Source: Bacillota bacterium (lineage in GTDB: Bacteria > Bacillota > Clostridia > Christensenellales > SZUA-584). From it: a stretch of 64,000 nucleotides of DNA. Made by a program: the position numbers and the translations under genes. The notes beneath the pieces were generated by a model, which was not told the DNA's origin, ran no database searches, and worked only from the letters and a program-made list of their open reading frames with translations. Shown piece after piece: positions 1-8,367 of this stretch. Every line of letters starts with the position of its first letter. Position 1 is the first letter of the stretch. The stretch is from positions 1 through 64,000 of the forward strand of contig JAEZKQ010000031.1 of assembly GCA_023436115.1 (NCBI GenBank), read 5' to 3'.

Positions 1-1325
1 TTATGCTCCGCCGAATTCCATTTCACGTTTTTGGTCAGCACACGGCAGCATATCGCCTTCGTTTTTTCCTTAAACCGCTTATGCAGCTCGTTAACCGCCA
101 AATACACCATTCTCTCAGACTCGTAGGGTTTGTTTCGTCCCGCAATCAAGCCAAGCGCCATCACACCGCCTGTCACAGCACCGCAGGCACAGCCGGATTC
201 CCCCAGACCGGAACCAAATCCCGTCGCGATTTTATAATTGCTCTCCTCCAGCCCTAATCGATATACCTCGTTAAAAGCGCGAAGGACAGCCTCGCTGCAA
301 TACAATCCGTTGCGAAAATATCGCAGAGACAGGGCCACTGCAGGCGGGAGTTCAGAATTCTCGTCCTCTTGCACGGCGCGCTTTATATTATCCTTCTCCG
401 AATCAAAATCATCAAACAGCCACGTGCTTAAATATCGTTCACCTGAATCTGGTAACACCGTCAGGATCCGTTTGCCTTCATACTCCGGCCTCTTTGCGAC
501 CTGAAGCGCCGCCCACATCGCCGCAGCCGATGAAATGCCGACAAGCAGCCCCTCCTTTTTGGAGAGCTCTCTTGCAATCTCACCCGCATCTTCATCTTTT
601 ACCGTGATAATTTCGTCAATTATGCTTTGATCAAGCACCGAGGGAATAAACCCGGCACCGATGCCCTGCAGCTTATGAGGTGCCGCAATGCCGCCGGATA
701 ACACGGCAGACTTAAAAGGCTCAACCGCGATGACTTTGATATTCGGATTGTACTTTTTGAGCACCTGCCCGACCCCGGTCAGCGTACCGCCTGTGCCGAC
801 TCCCGCCACAAAAACATCAATGCTGCCGTCGGTATCTCTTAAAATCTCCTGAGCAGTCGTTTGTCTGTGCATCTCGGGATTGCTCAAATTGGCGAATTGC
901 TGCAGGATATATGCGTTGGGTATTGTCTGCGCGAGTTCATTTGCTTTTTTAACAGCGCCATCCATGCCATCGTACGCTTCCGTTAGAACGACTTCCGCGC
1001 CCAGCACATGGAGTATCTTTCTTCTTTCAATACTCATGGTTTCGGGCATTGTGAGTATCAGCTTATATCCTTTTATGGCACTGACAAAGGCAAGGCCGAT
1101 GCCGGTGTTGCCGCTTGTGGGTTCAATCAGCACATCACCGGGTTTTATAATTCCTTCCCTTTCCGCGCTTTCGATCATTGAGAACCCAATTCGGTCTTTC
1201 ACGCTGGAAAGCGGATTGAACATTTCAAGCTTGGCAATGATCTCGGCTTGTGTCGGGTTTATTTTCGTGATTCTGACCAGCGGCGTGTTACCGATCAGCT
1301 GTGTCAAATCCTCAGCTATTTTCAT
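1..1325 (-). CDS. Cysteine synthase fused to C-terminal C_GCAxxG_C_C redox domain (3' end off the window)
   Basis: PLP-dependent O-acetylserine sulfhydrylase fold followed by a second domain. The N-terminal ~300 residues show IGNTPLVRI near residue 11, the PLP lysine in SSVKDR (K43), the TSGNTG phosphate loop near residue 71, and GTGGTLTG. From about residue 335 the protein continues into a Cys-rich module: YCSEAVLRAFNE, then GESGCACGAVTGG, then ICCRVL, matching the C_GCAxxG_C_C putative redox family. No stop codon is reached in this frame, so the 3' end lies beyond position 1. It is the last visible gene of a leftward operon (rhodanese, two membrane proteins, ArsS), 30 bases after ArsS. Sulfide incorporation into cysteine is family knowledge; a thiol or metalloid redox role for the tail is inference. 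A second, unfused cysteine synthase is present at 45245-46138. Confidence 0.88.
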   Translation of the reverse strand, partial: MKIAEDLTQLIGNTPLVRITKINPTQAEIIAKLEMFNPLSSVKDRIGFSMIESAEREGIIKPGDVLIEPTSGNTGIGLAFVSAIKGYKLILTMPETMSIERRKILHVLGAEVVLTEAYDGMDGAVKKANELAQTIPNAYILQQFANLSNPEMHRQTTAQEILRDTDGSIDVFVAGVGTGGTLTGVGQVLKKYNPNIKVIAVEPFKSAVLSGGIAAPHKLQGIGAGFIPSVLDQSIIDEIITVKDEDAGEIARELSKKEGLLVGISSAAAMWAALQVAKRPEYEGKRILTVLPDSGERYLSTWLFDDFDSEKDNIKRAVQEDENSELPPAVALSLRYFRNGLYCSEAVLRAFNEVYRLGLEESNYKIATGFGSGLGESGCACGAVTGGVMALGLIAGRNKPYESERMVYLAVNELHKRFKEKTKAICCRVLTKNVKWNSAEH

Positions 1326-1355
1326 AATAGGTCTCCCGCTATGAATATCTTAGAT

Positions 1356-2330
1356 TTACACCAATGTGCCTTTACAAGAACTTCCGCTGCCAGCCGCACA
1401 CGCGAAGCAATGCTGACCAAAGGCGATTCGTCCGGTAATCTCGGAAAAATCATTGATTTTCCAAACTGAATTTTTATTTGAGTATATCGGCTTATTGAGG
1501 GCAATATTAAAATCACAATCAAATAATCGTCCGTCATAATCAACAGATATTTGACTCTTGCACATCACTTTATCGGCAGCCTCGTGATTAAAGGCGGCGC
1601 AAAGAAGACTGTTGTAGCTGCTGAGCTTTTTACCGTGCGTGAGCATATGCTCGTATCTGCCTATTGGCATGTTTGAAATGATGTAAAGATCATTAAAAAC
1701 AATGCCATGCTGGTTTTGCAGCGCTTCTTTGTAATCCGCTTGCAGCTTTTTTTGGTCTCCCGGCAAATTGTCATCAAGAGGATTGTAGACCAGATGCAGC
1801 TTAAGCCCACCGCCATCTTTGCCATACCCTAATGCGTTGAGTTTTTTCAGGGCTTCAATGCTTTTTTTATAGACAGCGGCTCCTCTTTGCAAATCGACAT
1901 TATCTTGTGTATAGCAGGGAAGCGACGCACATATTGTGACGCCGTTCTCAGCCAGAAAATTTGCCGTGTCTTCCTGGCCCGCTTCGAGCAGTATCGTTAA
2001 ATTACAACGGTCAATGATATCGAGTTCCAGTTCTTTAAGACGCCTGACCAAATTCTTAAAATTCGGGTTCAGCTCGGGTGCACCCCCGGTTATATCCACT
2101 GTCTTTATATGTTGGTTGTTTGCAAGCAAATTGATGATGCGGTTGATGATCAATGGGGGCATCTCTTCTTTTCTGTCCGGCCCGGCATTTACGTGACAAT
2201 GCCGGCATCTTTGATTGCACTTTTTTGTGATATTAAGCTGCAATGTGTCTATCGAATTGCGGCTTTGACTGACCTCATGCTTCGCCAGTGTACCCTCAAA
2301 GTTGTATGTTTGTGACAATAACTCTCCCAA
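1356..2330 (-). CDS. arsS: Arsenosugar biosynthesis radical SAM protein ArsS-like
   Basis: Radical SAM enzyme of 324 residues. The cluster motif CNQRCRHCH gives the CX3CX2C arrangement (C38, C42, C45), and DITGGAPELNPNF matches the family's SAM-binding region. The C-terminal third is the DUF3641-like part typical of ArsS, ending in HCFACAAGSGSSCKG. In some family members the last Cys is selenocysteine; here it is an ordinary Cys codon. ArsS joins an adenosyl-derived group to dimethylarsenic on the route to arsenosugars (family knowledge). No arsenic methyltransferase (ArsM) is visible in the window. The gene lies between a TVP38-type membrane protein, 12 bases upstream, and the cysteine synthase fusion downstream, so it is probably co-transcribed with both. 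Confidence 0.85.
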   Translation of the reverse strand: MGELLSQTYNFEGTLAKHEVSQSRNSIDTLQLNITKKCNQRCRHCHVNAGPDRKEEMPPLIINRIINLLANNQHIKTVDITGGAPELNPNFKNLVRRLKELELDIIDRCNLTILLEAGQEDTANFLAENGVTICASLPCYTQDNVDLQRGAAVYKKSIEALKKLNALGYGKDGGGLKLHLVYNPLDDNLPGDQKKLQADYKEALQNQHGIVFNDLYIISNMPIGRYEHMLTHGKKLSSYNSLLCAAFNHEAADKVMCKSQISVDYDGRLFDCDFNIALNKPIYSNKNSVWKINDFSEITGRIAFGQHCFACAAGSGSSCKGTLV

Positions 2331-2342
2331 TTCAAATCACCC

Positions 2343-3095
2343 CTATTCTATCGTTTCAGCGCTGTCTGAAGCGAGCGCTGCGCTGTCCGAAGTCTCTGCG
2401 CTTCCAGCGCTCTTAGCTTTGGCTTTGCGTTGTTTATATATTGAGCGCAATATGGATGTCAGCCCAAACAGGGCAAATACGATGAGCAGACCGTATACAA
2501 AAGTTTTGGCTCCTCCGCCCAGCATTTTTCCTGCATAAGAATAGACGATCGTTGCAGGCAGTTGTCCGATACCCGTCGCGATAAAAAACGGCCAGAATTT
2601 GATAGACGTGAGACCTGCCGCATAGCTCACAATATCAAAAGGCATAAATGGCAGCAGCCTTGCGATCACGATGGATTTAGAACCGTACTTATCAAAAAAG
2701 CCGTCTACTGAGGCCAGTGCACTTTTTCCCGTCAGCTTTGTGACCGCGCTTCTTCCGTAAAGCTTCGCAATGCCAAAGCACGCGGCTGCACCGACCATTG
2801 AACTCGTCCATGAGAGGACTGCCCCGCCAACCCATCCGAAAATTGCCGCATTTGCAAATGTGATGAGAAAAGCGGGTAATGGTGCTGCCAGTGATTGAAA
2901 AATCATCAAGGCGAACGATATTACAATGGCCAGCACACCAAAAGATCGTATATATTCTTTGACCGGCTCAGGATCGGCAGACGACAGCACTTTGACAAGC
3001 TCGATGATGGTGGATCTGCTTTCTGGGATTAAAAAAACCGCCAGCAAAACGGCAGGGATAGCAATCATAAGGGCTATTTTTAACTTCTTATTCAT
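2343..3095 (-). CDS. TVP38/TMEM64 (VTT-domain) family membrane protein
   Basis: A 250-residue integral membrane protein with a hydrophobic N-terminus (residues 6-25) and four to five further membrane segments. The central SNARE-associated/VTT signature region is visible: PAFLITFANAAIFGWVGG, then a GRSAV-type loop, FFDKYGSKSIVIARLLPFMPFD and the closing GQLPATIVYSYAGK. The C-terminus is a short Lys/Ala/Ser-rich cytoplasmic tail. Members are DedA-superfamily proteins linked to lipid scrambling or small-ion transport. It sits between ArsS and a flippase-like protein in the same leftward operon. TVP38-type genes often accompany arsS, so a role in export or membrane handling of the product is possible but unproven. 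Confidence 0.85.
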   Translation of the reverse strand: MNKKLKIALMIAIPAVLLAVFLIPESRSTIIELVKVLSSADPEPVKEYIRSFGVLAIVISFALMIFQSLAAPLPAFLITFANAAIFGWVGGAVLSWTSSMVGAAACFGIAKLYGRSAVTKLTGKSALASVDGFFDKYGSKSIVIARLLPFMPFDIVSYAAGLTSIKFWPFFIATGIGQLPATIVYSYAGKMLGGGAKTFVYGLLIVFALFGLTSILRSIYKQRKAKAKSAGSAETSDSAALASDSAETIE

Positions 3096-3122
3096 GACTC
3101 ACAACTCCATTCAAAATTCCGA

Positions 3123-4106
3123 TTAAGGTATGTTAATATCTCTAAGCTGACTAAGCGAAGCATCTCTCTTACAAAGCTCTTTTTTTCTCTTGTTGATAAA
3201 CAGCCACTGTATGCCCCCGACCAGACTATAAGCGGATACAGCTATCGCAAACAGCACAGAAACGGTCAACGCATTTGATGCTGTGAACCCGTATGGCTGA
3301 AGCAGGAATATATAGGCTCCTTCTCTCATGCCGTATCCGTTTATACCAAGCGGCACCATCGCAAGCACAGAAGATGCGCACGTAATCAAAAACAGATCCG
3401 GCAAAGGCAGCTGCGGCTTGTTTAGACCTGCGATCACAGCTCCCACAACAAAGGCAACAACCATTTGAAATAATACAGATTCAATCAGGCAGACCCCGAG
3501 GGCCTTCTTTTTGCTTCTCAGTTCTTTTGCCGATTCGGCAAACCGGGCCCAGCCGCGACTGAATTTTCCGTCACTCTTTCTCAGCCGTTTCGGCACCCAA
3601 CCCGACATTAATACGGTTGCGAGCAATATCCCCGCCAGCAGCAGCCCGGCGAGCAGTACTACTGCAATCTTGGAAGGGCTCTTGGCAAAAGCCGAACTCA
3701 CCAGCCCGAGCAAAGCCAAAGTAATGGTGGCGATCACTCTTTCCATCACCACTGAGGAGGCCGCCGCTGAGGTGTTCTGCGCTTCTTTGCCCGCAAGATA
3801 TATACGGATGCCGTCTCCGCCGATGCTGGAGGGCAAAAAGTTGTTAAAGAAAAGGCCGCAGTTGTAATAAGCTATCAGCTTACCAACGCTGATGCCGATT
3901 CCCTGTGCTTTGATTAAAGCCCCCCATTTAAGGGCACTGATCAGCACAGAAAGCAGTATCAACATAAAAACCGGGAGCAGCCACACAAGATTGAAATGGG
4001 TCAGCGACTTTGCCACCTGATCAATATCCGCGAGCACAACGGCCAAGGCCAAAAGCCCCAGGGAAATGACGATCCGCAATACCGTCCATAATTTCTTCTT
4101 GTTCAT
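3123..4106 (-). CDS. Lysylphosphatidylglycerol synthase transmembrane (UPF0104/YbhN-like) protein
   Basis: A polytopic membrane protein of 327 residues with about eight hydrophobic segments. The family signature is seen in NNFLPSSIGGDGIRIYLAG near residue 90 (conserved GGD-hR) and in SVLAMVPLGINGYGMREGAY near residue 250, where the PxG-hG-REG core is typical of the flippase domain of MprF and of AglD/YbhN proteins. There is no catalytic aminoacyl-transferase domain, so this is the stand-alone membrane half and probably moves a lipid-linked substrate. It is the third gene of the leftward operon, 16 bases upstream of the TVP38 gene's ATG region and 27 bases after the rhodanese gene. The actual substrate cannot be read from the sequence. 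Confidence 0.82.
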   Translation of the reverse strand: MNKKKLWTVLRIVISLGLLALAVVLADIDQVAKSLTHFNLVWLLPVFMLILLSVLISALKWGALIKAQGIGISVGKLIAYYNCGLFFNNFLPSSIGGDGIRIYLAGKEAQNTSAAASSVVMERVIATITLALLGLVSSAFAKSPSKIAVVLLAGLLLAGILLATVLMSGWVPKRLRKSDGKFSRGWARFAESAKELRSKKKALGVCLIESVLFQMVVAFVVGAVIAGLNKPQLPLPDLFLITCASSVLAMVPLGINGYGMREGAYIFLLQPYGFTASNALTVSVLFAIAVSAYSLVGGIQWLFINKRKKELCKRDASLSQLRDINIP

Positions 4107-4133
4107 TTTACTGCTCCCGATTTTAAGTTATTG

Positions 4134-5243
4134 TTAGTAGACGATCAGTTCATCAAGAACCGTGCTGTCAATCTTCTGGTCGGTTCCGGCCCAGCCGCTG
4201 AAGCTCACGTTATAGTTGCGCGCCTTTGTAAAGCCTGCCGACTGCAGGATAATCGTTGTGAATCCTGACCGGATACCGCCTGTGCAATACAGCACAATTT
4301 CATCATCGGTGGTGTAACCAAGGGCTTCAACTCTGGCTCTGATCTGAGCAGGGGTCAGCAGTGTTCCGTCGGCATTGTAGAAGTCCTTAAACCAGATGTG
4401 CTTGGAATTCGGAATACGCCCAATTGTCTTCTCACCGTAATTCTTAAGGCCTGCATATTCCGCATCTTCTCTCGTATCCAGCAGCTTCAAAGTATCGAGA
4501 TTCGCTGCGAGATAATCCGTTTCGGCAATGAGGTTTTCATTGGGATTGGCTTTCGGACCTGTGACCGGCGTGATTTTTGTGGCAACCTTCGATATCTCAC
4601 CACCGGCATCCTGCCACGCTTTGATGCCGCCATTGAGAATAAACGTGTTTGTCAAACCAAACACACGCAAGGTCCAAAGCTGACGGCCCTCTTCGCCCCA
4701 GCCTACCTGTGTATCGGTGTAAATCACGATCGGCTTTGTACCGTCGATACCCAAATCACCAAATATCTTGGAAAGCTCATCATACGATTTGATATGTGCC
4801 CAATCACCGCTCGCCTGATCTACGCCCACATTCGACCATTCCTGCCATGTGGCGCGTACCGCATTCGGCAAATGACCTTTGTCATAAGCTTCCTGTGCGC
4901 GGGCATCCAGCACGATCACATTGTCATACTCTTTCTGAAGCTTCTCCACAGAGTATACATAAGTATCGAAAAGCGCCTGATCGCTGTCTTTCTCTGTGAC
5001 ATCAGTCGGGGCCGGAAGAACCTCGGAATTGTTGTCTCCCGTTCTGATGGCTCTCGTTGTTTCGGCTGGCAATGCCGATTCTGTTTCAGTTGCTGTATCG
5101 CTGACGGAAGCCGATTCCGTTGCAGCTGCCGATTCGACGGTTGATTCTGTGCTTTGCGGTGCAACAGGCGCTGCACACGCTGCAAAAGCGGAAATCACAA
5201 GCACAAATACCAATAACAAAGCGACTATTTTAATGTTTTTCAT
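4134..5243 (-). CDS. Secreted lipoprotein with two rhodanese domains
   Basis: Thiosulfate sulfurtransferase-like protein of 369 residues, anchored outside the membrane. A signal peptide ends in a lipobox (SAFAACAAP), followed by a long Ser/Thr/Glu-rich linker to about residue 85. Two rhodanese modules follow. The first has VIVLDARAQEAYDKGHLPNA and YTD at the place of the active-site loop, so it lacks the catalytic Cys. The second has LLDTREDAEYAG and an intact LYCTGGIRSG loop with the sulfur-carrying Cys. This inactive-then-active order is that of tandem-domain sulfurtransferases. The start is supported by AAAGGAG ten bases upstream. It is the first full-size gene of the sulfur/ArsS/cysteine synthase operon, 44 bases after a short leader ORF. 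Confidence 0.9.
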   Translation of the reverse strand: MKNIKIVALLLVFVLVISAFAACAAPVAPQSTESTVESAAATESASVSDTATETESALPAETTRAIRTGDNNSEVLPAPTDVTEKDSDQALFDTYVYSVEKLQKEYDNVIVLDARAQEAYDKGHLPNAVRATWQEWSNVGVDQASGDWAHIKSYDELSKIFGDLGIDGTKPIVIYTDTQVGWGEEGRQLWTLRVFGLTNTFILNGGIKAWQDAGGEISKVATKITPVTGPKANPNENLIAETDYLAANLDTLKLLDTREDAEYAGLKNYGEKTIGRIPNSKHIWFKDFYNADGTLLTPAQIRARVEALGYTTDDEIVLYCTGGIRSGFTTIILQSAGFTKARNYNVSFSGWAGTDQKIDSTVLDELIVY

Positions 5244-5287
5244 TTTAAATACTCCTTTTAAATTGTTTTGTTTGCTTTATTATTTTT

Positions 5288-5365
5288 TCAGGCATATATG
5301 CTTCGACATCGACACGTCAAAATGGCTGCATTTGCAGACAACGGGGTGCCTAGAATGTGTCTCAT
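5288..5365 (-). CDS. Candidate 25-residue Cys-containing leader peptide (uORF)
   Basis: A 25-codon ORF with AAAGGAG seven bases before its ATG, ending 44 bases upstream of the rhodanese lipoprotein start. The peptide starts MRHILGTPLSANAAI and ends LTCRCRSIYA, so two Cys codons (CxC) and three Arg lie just before the stop. Its place ahead of a sulfur operon and the Cys codons suggest a regulatory uORF sensing charged tRNA-Cys or a sulfur compound; this is inference. No terminator hairpin is visible between it and the operon. A longer ORF in another frame (5280-5435, 51 codons, GAGGAGG only three bases from its ATG) overlaps it and also contains CKC; I cannot tell from one sequence which is translated. 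Confidence 0.45.
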   Translation of the reverse strand: MRHILGTPLSANAAILTCRCRSIYA

Positions 5366-5527
5366 CTGAAATCTCCTTTCGCTTCCGACAGAAAACTTTA
5401 TTCATATATGTTTTGTATGAAATTGATGGTAACATATCCCTCCTCTCACGTCAATCATTATTTTATATTTTTCCTATATTTTTTATATGCATTAGGGTCT
5501 TTGATGATGATTCCTTTCAGATTAGAA

Positions 5528-5559
5528 ATAAAAAAAGACTGCTCTTTTTTTGAACAGCC
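5528..5559 (-). terminator. Rho-independent terminator of the ABC cluster
   Basis: Read on the minus strand: an 8-bp stem (GGCTGTTC pairing with GAGCAGTC, two G-U pairs), a 7-A loop and a run of seven T. It lies about 65 bases after the stop of the MacB-like permease and ends the 5.6-11.6 kb cluster before the sulfur operon begins. Confidence 0.8.
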
Positions 5560-5624
5560 AAAAGTCGTTTCACTTGCAATCAAAAACTCGCTATATTAAA
5601 TTCTCAAAGCATTCTGATATGCTC

Positions 5625-6953
5625 TCAGCTTCCCCTTATCGCTTCCATCGGAGAAAGCTTCGTCGCCTTCCATGCGGGGTATAGGCCCGCCGCAATGCCG
5701 ACAAACACCGCCACGGCAATACCGGCGAATGTGAGCCACAGCGGAATGGAGAGTACCATGCCCTCCTGAAAATACATGCCCAAAACCTCTGTGTTGCCTG
5801 AACCGTTGTTGACCGCGAACGCAACAATGTAGCTGATGACCGCGCCGATCGCCCCGCCTGCAAGGCCGATCACCGCCGCCTCAATGAGGAATATGCGGCG
5901 TATTTTATTCATCGCAAGACCTGCCACCTTCATGATGCCGATTTCTTTCTTGCGTTCGAGTATGCTTGTGAGCATCGTGTTCGCGATACCGATGGCCGAA
6001 ACGAGCAGCGCGATGGCACCGATCATCACAAGCTGGGCTTGACGGCTGGCCTGATCCTTTTGCACTTCTTCCACATATGATCCCTCGCTGTGCGCTTCAT
6101 ACCCCATTTTACCCAGTGATGCTACAATGTCGGAAACGCAGTCAATATCCTTCGCGCGCAGGCGTATCTCACTGTAACCGTCTGCGCTCATGCCCCACTG
6201 TTCGGCAAGCTTTCTATTATGCCGCAGTATATTTTTTGCGGCATCGAGGTTCATATACGCACTGTAGCTGCCCTCACTGCCTTGATCTTTTTTGAGTATT
6301 CCGGTCACAGCCGCGGGATAACGCTTAGATTGAACGGCACCCTCACCCATATAATTTTCATCCGGGATATACCCAAGATACAGCTTCATGGGCTGAGACC
6401 CAATATCAAACGGCATCGTGATCTCAGGTTCTTCTTCACTGTCGCCCATATAATACATGGATTCTTCATCGGGCTGTTCACCGTCTTTAACAAACTGATT
6501 TTGCGCGTAATAGCCGACCACCAGCTGCGGTATTTCCGAATCTTCGAACAGACCGCCTTCAACGAAGTCCAAGCTATCCTTTATATAGTTGCGGTCCATC
6601 GCAATCACGTTGAGATAGCTCGTCTCGTAATCACCCGCATCAATATACACAGGCATATAGAGCACGGGCGTTCCCGTCTCCACATTGTCAATTGCAAGAA
6701 AAGAAGCCAATGTATTATCATTTAGCTTTGCGACGGTTCCCATACCGCCCATACTGCCTTGAACGCGTATCTCTGTCAAACTCGTACTGTTCAGCCAGTT
6801 TTCTTCAAACTGCTTATAGCTTGAAAGCCCCAGCGCGAACATGAGTATGATGCATACCGTACCGATCACCACACCGAACGTGGTCAGCAGCGTGCGCGCA
6901 CGCCTGCGCCACAAGTTCAGCGCCGCGAAGCGTATCAGATCAATCCAGCCCAT
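5625..6953 (-). CDS. MacB/FtsX-type ABC transporter permease
   Basis: A 442-residue permease with the MacB architecture: one N-terminal membrane helix (about 18-40, after RRRARTLLTTFGVVIGT), a large external domain (about 45-290), then three C-terminal helices (about 305-325, 355-380, 400-430) carrying the FtsX motif region from SAIGIANTMLTSILERKKEIG to PAWKATKLSPMEAIR. Such permeases do not pump a substrate through the membrane but transmit ATP-driven movement to an external partner. The start overlaps the end of the upstream exported protein by 14 bases, which indicates translational coupling. The matching ATPase is at 8368-9054. The substrate is unknown. Confidence 0.9.
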   Translation of the reverse strand: MGWIDLIRFAALNLWRRRARTLLTTFGVVIGTVCIILMFALGLSSYKQFEENWLNSTSLTEIRVQGSMGGMGTVAKLNDNTLASFLAIDNVETGTPVLYMPVYIDAGDYETSYLNVIAMDRNYIKDSLDFVEGGLFEDSEIPQLVVGYYAQNQFVKDGEQPDEESMYYMGDSEEEPEITMPFDIGSQPMKLYLGYIPDENYMGEGAVQSKRYPAAVTGILKKDQGSEGSYSAYMNLDAAKNILRHNRKLAEQWGMSADGYSEIRLRAKDIDCVSDIVASLGKMGYEAHSEGSYVEEVQKDQASRQAQLVMIGAIALLVSAIGIANTMLTSILERKKEIGIMKVAGLAMNKIRRIFLIEAAVIGLAGGAIGAVISYIVAFAVNNGSGNTEVLGMYFQEGMVLSIPLWLTFAGIAVAVFVGIAAGLYPAWKATKLSPMEAIRGS

Positions 6954-8340
6954 CGCCGTCTCCCAATGCTTTGATTCTGCGCTTTCTGCGCACCACGAAT
7001 GCCGTCACCACAGCGGCTATCAGCACCGCACCAATCAGCACGGAAATCCACCACTGACTCACCGTGTCCACGGGCTCTTCCTCTTCCTCGGTTACGCTCG
7101 CGGATATCACGGGCGGCTCAATGTTCATGCCGACCTCGATCTCCTGCGCATATGGATTGCCGAATTCGTCTTCATAGCTGATTGAGATTTTACCGATCGT
7201 ATAGCCGTACTTTTCCGCGTCGCTATCCGTCTGCATATCACCGTCTTCGTTCTGGCTCATGCCCAAGGTTCCGACGAACACATACAGCTCCGCTGTACCG
7301 CTCGTGCCGGGCTCCATATTGCCCACAAACGCGCTGCCTTCGGGCAGCAGCCCCGGCGCTTCGATCTTCACCATGACGTTATAAAGCTTACTGCGCCCTT
7401 TGTTAAACAAGCTGAACGACAGCGGCAGCGTATCACCGGCATTAGCCGTTTGCGGCAGCTTTGGCTCGTCGTATTCAAGGCTCACCGGCTGTGTCACCTG
7501 CAGCAGCAGCGGCTCGGTGACCGTATACGCGGTCGCTTTACTGTCTTCATACGCGATGGTCAGCGTCACCGTCTGTATGCCAGGCAAGCTGTCTAGCCGT
7601 GATAGCATGTTGAACGAAATATCCGCGCTTTCACCGTGCTTGATTTTTTCGATGTACACCGTATTTGTATTGTCGGCAGAGAGCAGGCTCTTTCCGTCTC
7701 CCGCATATGTCACCGTAATGTTTTTCACATCGTATTTGGTGCTTTTATTCTCGAGTGTCGCTTTTACCTCAAACGTCTCTCCCGCCTTCACCACATCAGG
7801 GGTTGTGCCGTAGTGAGAAACAACGAGCTTAGGCTGCGGCCTTGGCGCTTCTGACGGCGCTAATGTCGGAGTGGCGCTTGGGTCGGCACCATCTACGGTG
7901 GCATATACGGTAAACGGCTGTTCCACCGTTTCGCTCGCCGCGTTCGTATATGAAGTGTTGAATACAATCGGATAGCTACCTGAGAAGCGATCAGCTTTCA
8001 GCGCGAGTGTGAACTCGATAAGATAGACGCCGTTTGCATAAGCAACTGTTTTGTTATAATTGTTGAATACGAACGGCGCTGCCGATGCATCGCCCAAATC
8101 CAGCGCGGCCGTGATATTGGCAGGCGTGTCGGCCGTGGTTGGCGCCAGGGGCAGCACCACCTTCACGCTGTCTCCTGACTGCACGGGCGCATAGCCGTCC
8201 TGATACGACTTCGTCATATCACTGTACTTGCCCGTGCTTTCAATTTTAAGCAAGCCGCCTTCCGCAAGCGCGGTTAAACCGACTGAACTTAAAATCAATA
8301 TCACTGCGACTACTATCGAGACCTTCCGAAGCTTATTCAT
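6940..8340 (-). CDS. Exported CARDB/COG1361-like protein with C-terminal membrane anchor
   Basis: A 466-residue cell-surface protein. A signal peptide (residues 1-27, ending LTALAEG) is followed by beta-rich domains; the parts near residues 170-270 and 285-400 carry the pattern of CARDB/NPCBM-like folds (DVVKAGETFEVKATLENKS, TANAGDTLPLSFSLFNKG). A single helix near 432-453 with a following RRKRR cluster anchors the C-terminus. It lies between its ABC ATPase and a MacB-type permease and overlaps the latter by 14 bases. COG1361-type proteins recur in this position of such transporters, so it is probably the extracytoplasmic partner of the permease. Ligand unknown. Confidence 0.8.
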   Translation of the reverse strand: MNKLRKVSIVVAVILILSSVGLTALAEGGLLKIESTGKYSDMTKSYQDGYAPVQSGDSVKVVLPLAPTTADTPANITAALDLGDASAAPFVFNNYNKTVAYANGVYLIEFTLALKADRFSGSYPIVFNTSYTNAASETVEQPFTVYATVDGADPSATPTLAPSEAPRPQPKLVVSHYGTTPDVVKAGETFEVKATLENKSTKYDVKNITVTYAGDGKSLLSADNTNTVYIEKIKHGESADISFNMLSRLDSLPGIQTVTLTIAYEDSKATAYTVTEPLLLQVTQPVSLEYDEPKLPQTANAGDTLPLSFSLFNKGRSKLYNVMVKIEAPGLLPEGSAFVGNMEPGTSGTAELYVFVGTLGMSQNEDGDMQTDSDAEKYGYTIGKISISYEDEFGNPYAQEIEVGMNIEPPVISASVTEEEEEPVDTVSQWWISVLIGAVLIAAVVTAFVVRRKRRIKALGDGDGLD

Positions 8341-8367
8341 CGTTTTCCTTCTCCTAAAACCAATTCT

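Noticed and set aside
4398..5144. 248-codon plus-strand ORF opposite the rhodanese gene
   Set aside because: Antisense to a gene with clear signal peptide and rhodanese motifs; no recognisable protein features.
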